From contig OZ023183.1 of assembly GCA_963995505.1 (NCBI GenBank), forward strand, positions 20,456,671 to 20,520,670: a stretch of 64,000 nucleotides of DNA. The letters are read 5' to 3'. How positions within the stretch are numbered: the first letter of the stretch is position 1; every line of letters starts with the position of its first letter. Both the position numbers and the translations under genes were made by a program. The notes beneath the pieces are model-generated. The model saw only the letters and a list, made by a program, of their open reading frames with translations, was not told the DNA's origin and ran no database searches. Source of the DNA: Hypericum androsaemum. Lineage: Eukaryota; Streptophyta; Magnoliopsida; Malpighiales; Hypericaceae. This document shows, one piece after another, positions 1-12,096 of the stretch.

Positions 1-3000
1 GACGAAAGCATGTAGTCGCTGTAGACAGATGCTAAAAAGGCAGAAGCAATAGGATGCTGAAGAGCGTTCCACTGGCTAACCCATATAAGGCCACCTACAC
101 AAGAGAATACTGATTACTGAGTAAGAGTCACCGGTACAGATACAATTCATGACATAAGCACATATTTCGGGCAGGTGAGTTTCATTGTTCATAAACTTAA
201 ATGGTGACTACTTTATACCAAAAAACTTAATGGGTGACTACTGCTGATCCTCCTTGCATACTCACCTTCATCATCATGATAGCATCTCCATGATCAAGTG
301 TCAAATGTTATAATCTGTTGTTAGCGGAGGGTTGGTGTACTTGATTAGGATCTACGGCAGTCGAGGCAAGTGTTGGACACTTTCTCCGTAAGACGAGATT
401 GCCCCGTATATTTCAGTGCGGTACAGGCTACGGCAATCGTCTCCAAGATACAACGACTGTTCGGGCGTTTCCAAGAACGTTGCACACGTATCTCGAAACA
501 TTCGGGCGAACTCTTATATACCCAGAACTTTCTGACTCTTTGTAAGTGAAGAACGGGGGAGAGAAGAAGACAACAATGCTACGGAATGCACTTTGTTGCT
601 GGGATGAGGAAAATGGAAGGGGGCAGGCCTATTTATAGGTTGGAGGAGGCAGGGAAGCAGCCACCCCGAAGGGACGCGTCTGTTCGGCCAGCAGGCAGGC
701 TGGTTGCGCTCGTGGGCCTTCGGTGGCTTCTGATCCTTCCAGGCGCGCCCAAACTGTGCTGGCGCCCTTTCGCGAGGGATCTCGCAACCCTTCGGCCTTC
801 TGGAAGTCTCCTGGACACTTTCTCCGTAAGACGAGATTGCCCCGTATATTTCAGTGCGGTACGGGCTACAGCAATCGTCTCCAAGATACAACGACTGTTC
901 GGGCGTTTCGAAGAACGTTGCACACGTATCTCGAAACTTTCGGGCGAACCCTTATATACCCAGAATTTTCGGACTCTTTGTAAGTGAAGAACGGGGGAGA
1001 GAAGAAGACAACAATGCTACGGAATGCACTTTGTTGCTGGGATGAGGAAAATGGTAAGGGGGCAGGCCTATTTATAGGCTGGAGGAGGCAGGGAAGCAGC
1101 CACCTCGAAGGGACGCGTGCTGGCAGGCTGGCTGCGCTCGTGGCCCTTCGGTGGCTTCTGGATCCTTCCAGGCGCGCCCAGACTGTGCTGGCGCCCTTTC
1201 GCGAGGGATCTCGTAACCCTTCGGCCTTCTGGAAGTCTCCTGGACATTCCAGCCCTTCGTGCCTCTTCGGTAGCCATCCGGAAGGTGCTCGCAGCTCCTC
1301 GTCACTTCGGTCTTTCGTGCCTCTTCGGTAGCCATCCTGGAAGGTGCTCGCAGCTCCTCGTCACTTCGGTAGCTGCGCAGCTCTCTCCGGACCCGGGCAA
1401 AATACTTAAGGCTCTTCCAGCTCCTCGCGACGATGCGCACGTGCCAAGTGCGCTACAAAGCGCCCATTGCGACCTGCGTCCAATGCGCCATGCGCACACG
1501 CGCGTGCTCGGATGGTGCGTACTCGCCGCGGTCCGAGTTGGCTGTCATTCCAGGTGGTCAACTTTTTTCCTAGCTAACAAGGAGCTTCTCCTTATAAACT
1601 ATGAAAAGTTGGTGCCACTTTCCAATGTGGGATGGCACTTTCCAATGTGGGATGGCAATTTCCATTTTCCCTTTTGGGCTTTTGGACTTTGGGCCTTCTT
1701 TGGGCTCATTCACAAATCCAACATAATCTTCTCGAAACTCTGAATGAAGCTAAGATATTTTTACAGCCAAAGATTGTTTTACTAGAAAAAGTTGTATCGT
1801 CGTGGAGCAAAATGGAAGGTTTATTATCACAAGGCACTTCTAGGTGCACGTGGTGACATTTTCCTTAACGCTGAGCAATAAAAGTGGTTTCCTTAATATA
1901 ACTTAAATGTGTGTTGGTATCATACATTTCGAACACAATATGCTACATGTTCCAAACCAGAACTGACCAACCACCACTCCACCAGTACACAGTTATCATA
2001 CTTTCCATCAAGGAAGTAAATTGTCTAGTCAAACCTCAGAAAACGACCTCTAACAAGTCTGTATTTTTAGAAGTGGATAAGAATATTACCGTCAGTTCTA
2101 CTATTTGTTGCTGTTGGAGAATCTGGTAGCAGGCCGCACATAACAGCCTCGGCAGTTTTCCTGTACATTTGAAGGCCCGAATTCGAGGTGTCTTTATCAT
2201 CGAAGAAGGTTAATCTTGATAGTAGTACCTGCACGGAAGGTGTATTCAAATTGTTGTATTTCGCTGCTTAAAGTAAGAAAAAGTTGAGGCATATCCAAGC
2301 AAGAGTGGCATATGAAGGATAAGTTAGATTGTGAAATGCCAGAGAACTGATTTTCCAACAAGCACGGAACTGATACAAAGACTGATTCTGTCTCAGAACT
2401 AAGTTATCATGCTAGAAACACGCATAAGATAGAAGTACAATATTTAGTACAAGAATAGTGGCTGGCAGATATACCTGAGTGCCGGCAAGCTTGTTATCCC
2501 AGCTGAACCAAGTAGGACTCCCCCATTGTGCATAGGATTTTCCATTATCTCCCGTCACATATTGAAGGTAGGAGTTATCGCCTGTTGCATGATACAACCA
2601 GCTCGCTGCCCACAAGAGTTCATCACCATATCCTGTCGAATTGTAATATGTTGCGACATCAGGGATGCTGTCACTGTAAAGACCCTTGTTCTCATCAGCG
2701 AAGGTGAATAGTTGCTGGGCGTGCTTAAGAAGCGTGCTTGAATATGTAGAATCACTCTTCTTAAACACTAAAGAGGCTGCAGCCATGGCTGCTGCAGTTT
2801 CTGCTGCAACATCTGAACCAGGGAAAGATGCATTCACTTGAATAACAGGCCTATTCTCGGTCATATCCTCAGGTCTATCCCAACAACCATGGTCAGTCTT
2901 AGGGTCACCAACCTGCCACAAAAGCAAAAAAATTAATAATTGAAAAAGTTACCAAGTATTAACAATTCTGATTCACAGAAACAAAACTGATTGAAAATGT

Positions 3001-4371
3001 GATGGTCCAATTCTCCGTGTTTCCCAATTTTTTTAAAGAAAATCTGTGTTCCAAGTCCAAGTGGCAGTCCTGTGACATTCACAACTTAAGAAACATCAAC
3101 ACCAGACATCTTCCGTCCAGCCTCGTTAAAGAATCTGACACTATTATCACATCAAAGGACAACAATTAAAGCGAGAGACTGATTTCACTTTCACATAGAA
3201 CACAACTATTTGGATCCAAAGAAGCATTGTATAATTGAATGCACTGTAAACTTGAAAACCTGAAACCTAAAACAAAACTGAAAATCAGCATTTAGAAACC
3301 CCACAACCATATCAACATTTGCACGACGTGTTGAAAGGGGAATCGTGTATGGTGTCAGGGTAGAAACCTGAATGTAGAGAACATTAGGTGAAGGGTGAGC
3401 ATTAATAAGGTAGTCGGTGATCCACTTGAGAGAATCAGTAGCCGAGTCCAACTGACCCACGGCGCCCATCTGATCACCGTACTCCAAAATAGCCCACGAC
3501 AGAACAGAGGCCGTGAAAGCCATTGGGAAACCAAACTTCATGTGATCTCCCGCATCGTACATCCCTTTCGACAAATCAGCTTTCACGCTTTTCCCATCAC
3601 CCAGGGCTGAATCCCCTCTCCATGATATTTTGTTATCCACCAACTTCCCAGCTACATTGACCAAAACAGAAATCAAGGTTTAGTTAATATGAAAAAAGAA
3701 AGAAATAAGAAGAAAAAAAAAATCTCAACCTCGACATTGGGTGGGATAAGATGTGGTTTCGATTAAAAGTGATGCTTTGAACTTTTCTAGAACAAATGTA
3801 ATGCTCTGTGATGTGATCCGATCGACTCTTTTCACAAACCAGACAAATTCAGATAATCTCAAAATATCTCATTTTCTTTTCGTGTGTTCGATCTTCGAAA
3901 CGCACCGTAATAACCGAGGTCTTACCTTGATAAGACTCATAACATCCCGGTATTCGAACAACTATCTCTACAAACCAACATGGTTTTTTTCAAGCATATT
4001 TTATTCTCACTCGTACGCATTCCAGACTCATCCTAAGTCAAGCACATTTAACCATGTTTGCCAAGAAAAAAGCCAAAAAAGAAAGGAAAACGCGGATCCA
4101 GAAATCATAAATAAAAAAGTCAAAACTAGAGGGGAGAGAAGGAAAAATGTGTACATTTCTGGACATCGAAGAACTGAAGGGCGAGCTTAAGCGCGTCGGA
4201 GTACTTCTTGGTGACGGCGCCGGGGGGGCCGGGGACTGGAGAGGCCTTATCGTCGGATTTGTCGTCCAGCTTCTTCTTCACGGTGTACACAATGGCACCG
4301 ACCACCAGCGCCAATATAACCACCACTATGAACCACCCGCACCACCCTCCCCTCCTCGACTTCTCCCCCAT
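1..4371 (-). CDS. Endoglucanase, glycosyl hydrolase family 9, membrane-anchored (endoglucanase 10-like), 5' part
   Basis: Predicted endo-1,4-beta-glucanase acting on cellulose or glucan chains at the cell surface or in the secretory path. Exons on the minus strand: 4371-4155, 3651-3368, 2912-2475, 2228-2090 and 94-1; all junctions are GT/AG and keep phase (about 390 residues so far). The ATG is at 4369-4371. Residues 8-30 form a hydrophobic type II membrane anchor (GWCGWFIVVVILALVVGAIV), then a short basic stretch, then the GH9 domain with DLSKGMYDAGDHMKFGFPMA, which holds the conserved aspartates, then GYGDELLWAASWLYHAT and SWDNKLAGTQV. The last visible exon begins GGLIWVSQW. The C-terminal part with the catalytic glutamate lies beyond the left edge, so completeness cannot be judged. 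The N-terminus and exon pattern resemble the Arabidopsis endoglucanase 10/GH9B7 group from family knowledge. The intron between 94 and 2090 is unusually long (about 2 kb) and contains LTR-like DNA. Confidence 0.93.
371..1243. repeat. Two tandem copies of a roughly 437-bp unit within the LTR-like segment
   Basis: The block beginning GGACACTTTCTCCGTAAGAC at about 374 recurs at about 811 with only scattered differences. Each copy carries the TATA-like CTTATATACCCAGAA, the purine-rich GTAAGTGAAGAACGGGGG and CTATTTATAGG, so the putative promoter is duplicated. Confidence 0.85.
1256..1371. repeat. 58-bp tandem duplication
   Basis: TTCGTGCCTCTTCGGTAGCC followed by AAGGTGCTCGCAGCTCCTCG occurs twice in a row with a 58-bp period, inside the LTR-like segment. 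Confidence 0.8.
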
Positions 4372-4559
4372 CGGACGCGCTCCTCTTCTCCTCTTCCACC
4401 GACCAAAAACGACGCCGGATAAGTATTCTAGCTGCCTCCCGTAGACTGTTCCGTTCGGCGTCTCTGTTGTTCGGGACCCGCAATGCGGGGTGGGAGAGGT
4501 CCGGTTTGGAGCGGATCCGGACCGGAGAGGAAGAGTGCTAATTAGGTTTATATTTTTTT

Positions 4560-6034
4560 TAATAAATATGTTTTTTTTGTTTGTGGTGGAAAAAGAGGCA
4601 CCGACAGAGAAAGAGAGGAGAGGATTTTCGCGGGGAGGATGCTAGTTATTTTGTAACTGCCCTGCCCTTTTTTCGGTCCTGGGGATTAGCTGCTAATGAA
4701 GCTGTTTGTTATTTGAATGACGGAATTGCCCTCAGTGTCGGTTGCTGAAAATAGGGGGCGAGATCCGCGCCGAGGAGATAGAGTTTTGGTCACGTGGCAG
4801 GACTCGTGTTGTTTGGGTCCCCTGTCTTTCTCCGTGGTTGTTGATTTTAGATTATTTGGTTTAATAATTATCTGAAGATTATTATTTTAAAATAAATAAA
4901 TACTAAAGTGTACTTTAGATACATAGACAATAAACAAATAAAGGATAAGTTAGACATATCAAAACACGTAATAGATAGTGTACAATTTCATCGATAACAA
5001 TGTAAAAACTTGATTATCATGGTCACATTATCAGCTTCGAGAGCTAACGACTTCTCTGGAGAATTAACCTAATCGAGTGATTATCAATATAAACAACGAC
5101 TAATAAATAATAGACTACGTCAACGATGGAACCTCTCGTTAACAGTGTGATGCATATGAAATGCACACCAGTAAAAACCGAATAAATCCAATTGACACAG
5201 ATTTAACCACCCGCGTCAATAGCTTAGACATCAATGCACGGTCGTTGCTGGAGCATCGGTTCTCAACAATGAGAGCCTTATCTTCAAAAACAAAAATGAG
5301 AGCCATTATTACCTTAATTTAGTGGGGTGTAATAGGGGTCCCGGCCAGTGGAGGTTAGGGGGCCTTCCTCCGTGCATAATTATATTAATTATTATAAAAC
5401 TATGGTCTGTAGTGTTTCTCCATCTATTAGGTAGATGAAGGAGACTGCCCGACCAATAATAATATGGCCGACCTTCTTTATCTCGTCGCAGATCGCAATT
5501 GATCATGAAGTAACTATTTAGTGCCTTCCGGCTTAACTTGTACAGTATGATGGTACACGTGGATGTGAGCTTGTAACCGGCAACGAAGGTTGAGACGCAC
5601 GTCACCACTGAAAGGACTGCGCCTCCAAATGGACCGTCCCTGCTATACAAAGTTATAAACTAGTGGCTTATTACATAATCTTACACTTTTTTTCCTAGTT
5701 CAATTTTAAGAAAACAGTTGTCGTGTATGCATCAATCATATTAACTTTGAGAAATTGAGAAACAAAGAGGGATTGATCTTAGTCGAAGCTACAAAATATC
5801 GGAATATTTATTAAATTATTTAAATTATTGTATTTATAGACTCAAATTCGATTTTTTTTATATTAGAACAATCTATTATCAGTATTTTACGTCAATTTAC
5901 TTGCCCCTCTTGATTCCAACACCTAGAGACAAAGTTGTGATATGCCAGCATATCAGGATTCACACGACAGGAATCTCAATTCCAAGACATTTGAATCGCA
6001 CAGCAACTACTAATGTTAAAGCAAGAGATTCTAA
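4560..6034. other. AT-rich spacer, no gene seen
   Basis: Upstream flank of the endoglucanase gene. The longest open stretch, at 5309-5650 on the minus strand, has no ATG at its 5' end and resembles no family I know. I see no RNA gene or complete transposon. Confidence 0.5.
4791..4798. promoter_or_regulatory. G-box upstream of the endoglucanase gene
   Basis: CACGTGGC lies about 420 bp upstream of the ATG at 4371. It matches the bZIP/bHLH G-box/ABRE core. A function here is only inferred from position. Confidence 0.35.
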
Positions 6035-6245
6035 ACATGTCCATTCAACAATTTCATGTTTTTTGGCATGCAATTCCACTATTCGTTTTTATTTATAGGC
6101 TTTGAGTCCATATTTATTCGGAATAAAAATCACAGTACGAACATGTCCATTCAATAATTTCATGTTTTTTGGCATGCAATTCCACTATTCGTTTTTATTT
6201 CTAGGCTTTGAGTCCATATTTATTCGGAATAAAAATCACAGTACG
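6035..6245. repeat. 106-bp tandem duplication
   Basis: Two nearly identical consecutive copies, 6035-6140 and 6141-6245, both starting ACATGTCCATTCAA and ending AAAATCACAGTACG. They differ at only a few positions, so the duplication is recent. Confidence 0.9.
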
Positions 6246-7389
6246 CCATTTAGGTATAATTAGTACTTGTATTTAAAATTGGACTACTTAATTTCTTATA
6301 TTTTACAAAATAAAATAATAAATACTATTGAACACGCAAAACATTCTTCAGAGTGTACACATAAGTATCATGGTACACATCATCAATCCACGTGTTTAAA
6401 AATAATGGGTTGTTATGGACTAATTAAATCAATTAATTATGTGGATGTTCATTCTCCCGTAATCTTCAGTGACACTTATTTCACCAATTTGATCACCACT
6501 TTTTTTAGTCAGCACTTTTTTCCAGTTGGAGTAGTAAGTAGTTTAATGTATTGATTACGAATATATGTGTTAGCCTTTCTACTGAGATTTGATGGTGAAT
6601 AATAAGAAGTTACTATCATTTTCTACATTTATTTATTTTCTATATTTAATATTTTTTAGTTTCATTTTATTTAAATAATAGATAATTTATAACATGGTCA
6701 AATATTATTCCTATTTACTATTTTGTGTTTTAACGGGAAAAAGGTGCAGAAATGATGCTTATAAAAAAAAGCAGAAATGAAGAAAGAACTTGAAGCCCAA
6801 GAACTGGGCCCCTCATCTGGAGATGGGCTTCGCCTGCCCAAGAAGAGATTGCAAGAACTGAGCCCAAAATCACTGAGCCCACTCTATCATCAAGTCATCG
6901 ATGCGTTTCTTGTATTATTGGGATTTAAACTGCATAAAAATTAGGGCAAATTACTGAGGTATTCCTCTTGTTTGACTTAATCGGCGATTTAGTCCCTCTA
7001 GTTTAAAAAAATATTCTGACATCTCCCTTCTTTGATTTTATTATACTTTGGGGTCTCTGGCATCAGAATATTCGATTTTCTTCGGCGAAGGGCCACTTGA
7101 AAAGACAAAAATATCTCTCTTTGTAATCTTTTACCCTTTCTCTCTTATAAATTCATTTGTAACGTTGTTTACCCAAATATTTTACCTTTCTTCTCAAAAG
7201 TTTACCCAAAAACCTCTCCGCCTCTAGGGTTCACGAACTGGGCAAGTAGAACCGAAGGTCCACGTTTGGGCAAGACGAATCGAAGGTCCATCTTCTGGGT
7301 AAGCCAAATCAAAAATCAAGGAGGTGGAATTGAAGGTCCGCTCCTCTAGGGTTTTCTTCATTCCAGTAGCTGAAAGTCGCAGGTTATCC

Positions 7390-7665
7390 ATGTCATCCTC
7401 TAATTCATCATTCAAGGTCGATGATGGTGTCAGGTACATTAATATCGAGTGCAGGTGTGGCGTTCGTGCCTTGGTTAAGATTGCCGAGTCTGAAAAAAAT
7501 AGGAGGCGGTTGTATTATGCTTGTGCGAAGAACAATTGTTGGTGGCTTGGATGGTGTATTCGACGGGAAGCAGATGGGTGTTATCGTTCACAGGAAGTGC
7601 AAACTTCCAGCAGCTGTAGTCATTCTAATGCATTGGTGATTGAAAGAATTGAAGATGATCAATAA
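7390..7665 (+). CDS. Small GRF-type zinc-finger protein carried in a MULE
   Basis: A 91-codon ORF starting ATG at 7390, opening MSSSNSSFKVDDG. It contains a GRF zinc-finger signature: IECRCGVRALVKIAESEKN, then RRRLYYACAKNNCWWLGWC, matching CxCG...N..R.YY.C....C.WW.W. GRF fingers bind nucleic acids in topoisomerases and APE2 and occur in many small plant proteins, often near transposons. The ORF begins just inside the left terminal repeat, which may supply its promoter. The downstream part, seen again after 8451, was separated by the LINE insertion. Whether it is expressed is unknown; it may be a captured gene fragment. Confidence 0.6.
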   Translation: MSSSNSSFKVDDGVRYINIECRCGVRALVKIAESEKNRRRLYYACAKNNCWWLGWCIRREADGCYRSQEVQTSSSCSHSNALVIERIEDDQ

Positions 7666-7768
7666 AATATTGAAAGAGCAAGTTTCCAGCAGCTACGTCA
7701 TATTGTTGAAGAACTTAGTGACCGTCCTCATTATATGTAACATTGTGTTTTATTTTTAGATGATTGTA

Positions 7769-8440
7769 TTATTCCAGTAACTCACACCATCCTTCAGTTA
7801 AGGAGAATTTGGGAAAGTGGTATTCTGTCGAAGGTTGAGTATTTTCTGTGGATTGCTACCCAAAGAAAAATTAGAACGAGGGATGTGTTGATGATTGGGA
7901 TTCACTATGCCCGCTTTCTTGGAGGAAGGATGAAACATGAGATCACCTCTTACTGCATTGTAAGTTTTCAGCCCATGTCTGGAACTTCTTTGTTAGGTTA
8001 ATTGGTCAAAACAGGTCTGACTTTTTGGGTATGGATTCTGCTTTGTCCATTTGGAAAGCTCTTGTCAAAGGTGGGACGATTAAGAAGATATGGCGTGTTC
8101 TTTTTTATGCTATTGTGTGGGACATTTGGCATCATAGGAATAAGATTATTTTTGAATGAGGGAGAGCTAATAGAGAGGAGCTGATTAACTCGATTCTATT
8201 TCGAGAGCAAGAATGGCTGAATTTGAAAAATTACTTGAAAGGCTCGAGTAATCAACATCTTATTATCTTTTTAGAGTCATCGAATGTATTTTGATTGGTT
8301 ACTGTTCAATGGTGAGATTTCAAATGCAATGACTTTCTAGTGCATTACACTTGGAATGTTCTGTTGGTGTCTGTAATGGTGGTTGAGGCTATGCCTCTTA
8401 TATATATATATATACATATCTACTTATCAAAAAAAATTTC
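7769..8440 (+). mobile_element. 5'-truncated LINE (non-LTR retrotransposon) nested in the MULE
   Basis: The 11-bp AGATGATTGTA occurs at 7758-7768 and 8441-8451, flanking 672 bp that end in an A-rich tail (TTATCAAAAAAAA). The decayed translation includes LSKVEYFLWIATQRKIRTRD, then HCKFSAHVWNFFVRL and FYAIVWDIWHHRNKIIFE. This is the zinc-binding reverse-transcriptase (zf-RVT) C-terminus of plant L1-type elements, with frameshifts and stops. It is a dead copy, younger than the MULE. Confidence 0.9.
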
Positions 8441-8848
8441 AGATGATTGTAAAGTAGAGAGGATGGAGAAATCTGAATTAATGTAACTGCATCTTCTTGA
8501 AATAGAATATAACCGCTTGAAATTGAGTTTCATCTCCAAAATAGCAACATCTTACCCTAGAGGAGGAGAAGTTTTTGGGTAAACTTTTGAGAAGAAAGGT
8601 AAAATATTTGGGTAAACAACGTTACAAATAAATTTATAAGAGAGAAAAGGTAAAAGATTACAAAGGGGGATATTTTTGTCTTTTCAATGGCCCTTCGCCG
8701 GAGAAAATCGAATATTACGACGCCAGGGACTCCAAAGTATAATAAAATCAAAGAAGGGGGATGTCAGAATATTTTTTGAAACTAGAGGGACTAAACCGTC
8801 GATTAAGTCAAACAAGAGAGATACTACAACAATTTGCCCTAAAAACTA

Positions 8849-10189
8849 AACAATTGTTTTGTAATTGTTGGTATTTGTATGAAGTGATTGTACGCGTTCC
8901 TTAACCATGTGTGGTCGATTTTATTTTGTAGTTAGTTATTACCAAATCTTGAAAATTATTGTATTTGTCATCGCCAACAACAAAAATATATAGCTAAAAG
9001 CTAGTAAATTACAGCCAAAATGTATTTGCCCTAATGACACAAGGCGTAAAAATGAATTAACGAAGACCGAGAGTTCGATCCTTGGCACGTATAACTTTGT
9101 GTAAAAATTTACTTAAAAAAGGATAGTAAATTATATGGTATTGATTAAGTAGCAACATAAAACTTATTCTAACAAAAAAGAGAAAGGCTTTGGGAAAGGA
9201 ATATAAATTAAGATCGTTTGATTATTAACGTAAGTTATTAGCAATAAGAAATATGAACAAGATGATACAAATCAACCTCTTCTTCTTGTATCAAAGATCT
9301 TACTATTTCCGAAAGAAATGAACTTGAGTTCCCATTATTCTTTGTAATATAATTAGACTTCTATCAATATTGATCCATTTATCTTTTTCAAATTTATACT
9401 TTAATTCACATTTAATTCAAGTTTATGAAATTTTATTTTCATTCAATTTTATAAAATTTCAATCAAATAAGGAGTCTTTATGTCACACTACTAAAGTTCT
9501 CGCTGGACTCTCTTAAAGCTAGATAAGATCTTAAAGAAGATATGACCGTCAATCTTGATAGTAGTTGATACAAAGGAGGATTCGGGTAAAAGATACACTT
9601 CTTCGGGAATGAAAAAAAGCGATTGACTTAAAATTTACATTTTGACTTTAATTCGTTAACTCTTCGATGCTCAATCAAATCACTTTTAACATTTTCGGGA
9701 ACAGAAGTTCCCTAGCCATATGATAATTGTGATTAGGTGCATGTTTATTGCATTTAGCGTTGAGATTTTACTTTAGAAAGGAATTTGAGAATTTAGGATA
9801 ATTGTCACTAACTTCCATACCAAGAATATATAAGTTATTCACAAGTTAGAACTATTTGATTGCTAATGTTTCGACATGAATACGCCACTTATTTCAAATT
9901 AAATGTAATTGAGAAAATAAATTTCAATGAAGTTTGTCGTAGGCTATGTTTATGACATCATTTAATTTTTTTTACTCTCTCTTCCTTTTTTAAGTGTAAC
10001 ACTAGATTTAAATATAAATAAATAAAACTTGTCATAGGCTATATTTATGACATCATTAACATCATTCGATTGAGAATAGACTTTGAGTATTAACAAAAAA
10101 AATTGTGTATAATTTTTTCGAAAATGACAATTTATCATTAAGATAGAACTATGTCATTGAGTAGATTTAGACGCCAAATAGACTAAAAA
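8849..10189. other. AT-rich spacer, no gene seen
   Basis: No open reading frame of note. A short direct repeat, GTAGGCTATGTTTATGACATC near 9939 and CATAGGCTATATTTATGACATC near 10034 (about 95 bp apart), is the only structure I noticed. Confidence 0.45.
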
Positions 10190-10515
10190 TGTACACATGA
10201 TGCTTAGATAATTAGAGCTACAATTCAATATATGTGCATTAAAAAAAAGAAATTATAAGACTATGAATTTAGAAGAAAAAGAGAGCTTATAATTATGTTG
10301 TGAAACCAAAAAGGAATTATTTTTTAATGTGATTTTTTCTACAACCATGTTTACAAATGGAATCAAGAACACGGATTTTAATTTAGTTAACACATATATA
10401 TCATATAAGGTTAGATGAGTCAACCAATTATTTTTATAATAGTATTCTCCTAAGGCTCTTAAGGCTTAACTTTAGATTCAGGCTTTCAGAAGTGCAAAAG
10501 GTAGGCACAGATTCT
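10190..10515. repeat. Left copy of a dispersed direct repeat flanking a phosphatase pseudogene
   Basis: Segments here (CATGATGCTTAGATAATTAGAG; GAGAGCTTATAATTATGT; AAGTGCAAAAGGTAGGCAC) recur in the same order and strand at 12097-12345 with substitutions and indels. The right end of this copy directly abuts the FCP1-like pseudogene, so the pair may mark an old duplication. Confidence 0.6.
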
Positions 10516-11420
10516 TGATGGGCTTAATCCTCGTGATGACTTGATGTTCAATATGAACTTTGAAATGTTAATGGCTCAGAAGAAACTATGTTTGGTGGTG
10601 GATTTCGACCACATTCTCCTCAATTCAGTATAGCTGGAGGATTTGTTGGACGAGGAGAAATCTCGAGTAGCTTCAAATATTTCGAGTGGTTAACTATTCA
10701 AGCTAGACTATTTGAAAATGATAACAAAGATGAGACCATATGTTCGCTCATTTATGAAAAAAGCTAGCAAAATTTTTTAGATTCATATATGCATTATGTT
10801 TAATAAAAAAATATCTATGTCAGATGATTAATATGATTGATCACAGAGGAGAATACATCTCTAGGAGGATTATTCATAGTGGACATGATAAGCAACTAGA
10901 GAATGCTATTATCATCATTGATGATATGGAGTGGACATAAGGCACTGAGAATATGATATTGATGGCAGAAATATTTCTCATGGAGAAATATCATTTCTTT
11001 GCTTCAAGTTCTCACGAATTTTACCCACCCATATTTCTCTTTCTCACCAGCATCAAGACGAGTCCACTAATCATTCTATGATCATCCCGATGAGTCCACT
11101 AATCATTCTATGATCATCCCGATGATCGAGATGTCAGTTTAGTGTTAAAGGCACAAGGAAGTATTAAAATAATTTGACATTTCTTTCGGTGAGATTGTGC
11201 TGACACATATTCTAACAAAAGACCATCATATACGACGAGTCATATAGTATATATACACTTCAACTACAAAATTCATTTGGTCACTTATGAATCGTAGTGG
11301 ATCTTTTAAATAACTTCTGGTTGGGTAGAAGTGACATATTACTTGTGGAAGTATCCTCTTGAGGACGATTTTCATATCCAGCTAATCATTATAGATGTAC
11401 CTCAGAGCCACGTACTTAAT
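10490..11420 (+). pseudogene. Degenerate FCP1/CPL-type RNA polymerase II CTD phosphatase
   Basis: With stops and frameshifts ignored, the translation follows a plant CTD-phosphatase-like protein. KKLCLVVDFDHILLNS (near 10580-10630) corresponds to the DLDHTLLNS catalytic loop, with the threonine changed to isoleucine. It is followed by RPYVRSFMKKASKIF (about 10735), a segment ending ENAIIIIDDMEW (about 10890-10935) and ILMAEIFLMEKYHFF, then a terminal part WVEVTYYLWKYPLEDDF (about 11325-11365) like the end of a BRCT domain. Several in-frame stops (for example after LLNSV) and the altered active site make it non-functional. A 32-bp motif GATGAGTCCACTAATCATTC is tandemly duplicated inside it. 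The assignment rests on motif memory without alignment. Confidence 0.65.
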
Positions 11421-12096
11421 GGATGTAAAAGTATTTTCACCAATAATATAAAATTGAAATAATTTTGAAAATAATTCTACTTTTTTATGCATAAAACAAC
11501 TGTAATTCAATCACAACATAAGAACCAAATAAGGTCAATATGGCTTAACATGATAAGTTAATTCACAATACATGTATAAAATTTCTTCCAAGTGAAATTA
11601 AGGCATTACCAGGGTGACATGTTCCTAAGAAAGACATAAGCTAAAGAATAATAAGGTTAAAACCATGTTCCTACACGTTTTCCACATCTTCCATTTGACT
11701 GGCCGGAAGTAGCAAATATTTCCTTTCACCACAAATGACTTTCATCTTTTGAATCACCTCCTCTGTGAAATCTCCAATTGGAGTCACGTTCACGATAATA
11801 TTCTTCAGCGGTGCTTTGTAGGTTTCCAGCTCTTTGTAGGAAGTCACTCTTACACTTATCACTTTTGGTTAGGCGAGTTCGGGATTGACGAAATTTTTAG
11901 TCATGACTTTTTTGGGTAAATTTGTTTGCAAATAAATTATAATGAGTACAAAAAAGGTATATGAAGATGTCTTTACATCTTCATGCTTTTCGGGGAACTA
12001 AAACGTGTTCTCCAAAATGTGTGATTTATATCTTGACAATTCTTGCTAATTTTTTCTTTGAATTTAATTACTCTACTTTCTCTACCTACCTTAATG
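11421..12096. other. Spacer with one unassigned short open stretch
   Basis: A 63-codon open stretch on the minus strand at 11862-11671 (containing NVTPIGDFTEEVIQKMKVIC) begins at GTG, not ATG, and I do not recognise it. It may be a fragment of a gene exon. Nothing else is visible. Confidence 0.35.

Larger units (their letters stand above)
371..1723 (+). mobile_element. Solo-LTR-like insertion inside the last visible endoglucanase intron
   Basis: The segment starts TGTTGGA and ends TCCAACA, the inverted terminal pattern of an LTR, and is about 1.35 kb. It contains TATA-like sites (CTTATATACCC twice, CTATTTATAGG twice), is GC-rich relative to its surroundings, and has no coding capacity. It lies wholly in an intron, antisense to the gene. 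No matching 5-bp duplication is visible (GCAAG on the left, TAATC on the right), so the borders are tentative, or the copy is old or recombined. Confidence 0.5.
6944..8839 (+). mobile_element. Mutator-like element (MULE) with long terminal inverted repeats and a GRF zinc-finger ORF
   Basis: The left end (6944 to about 7225) is the reverse complement of the right end (about 8560-8839). Both begin GGGCAAATT and share segments such as GTTTACCCAAATATTTTACC. The terminal inverted repeats are about 280 bp, typical of MULEs. The flanks TAAAAATTA (6935-6943) and TAAAAACTA (8840-8848) form a 9-bp target-site duplication with one mismatch. There is no transposase, so the element is non-autonomous. Its cargo is a short GRF zinc-finger ORF, into which a 5'-truncated LINE later inserted. 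Confidence 0.9.

Noticed and set aside
586..1743. Several overlapping long open stretches on both strands
   Set aside because: They are mirrored in many frames of a GC-rich tandem duplication inside LTR-like DNA; none matches a protein family.
5309..5650. 113-codon open stretch on the minus strand
   Set aside because: Begins with TTG, no domain recognised, lies in AT-rich spacer with no splice or promoter context.
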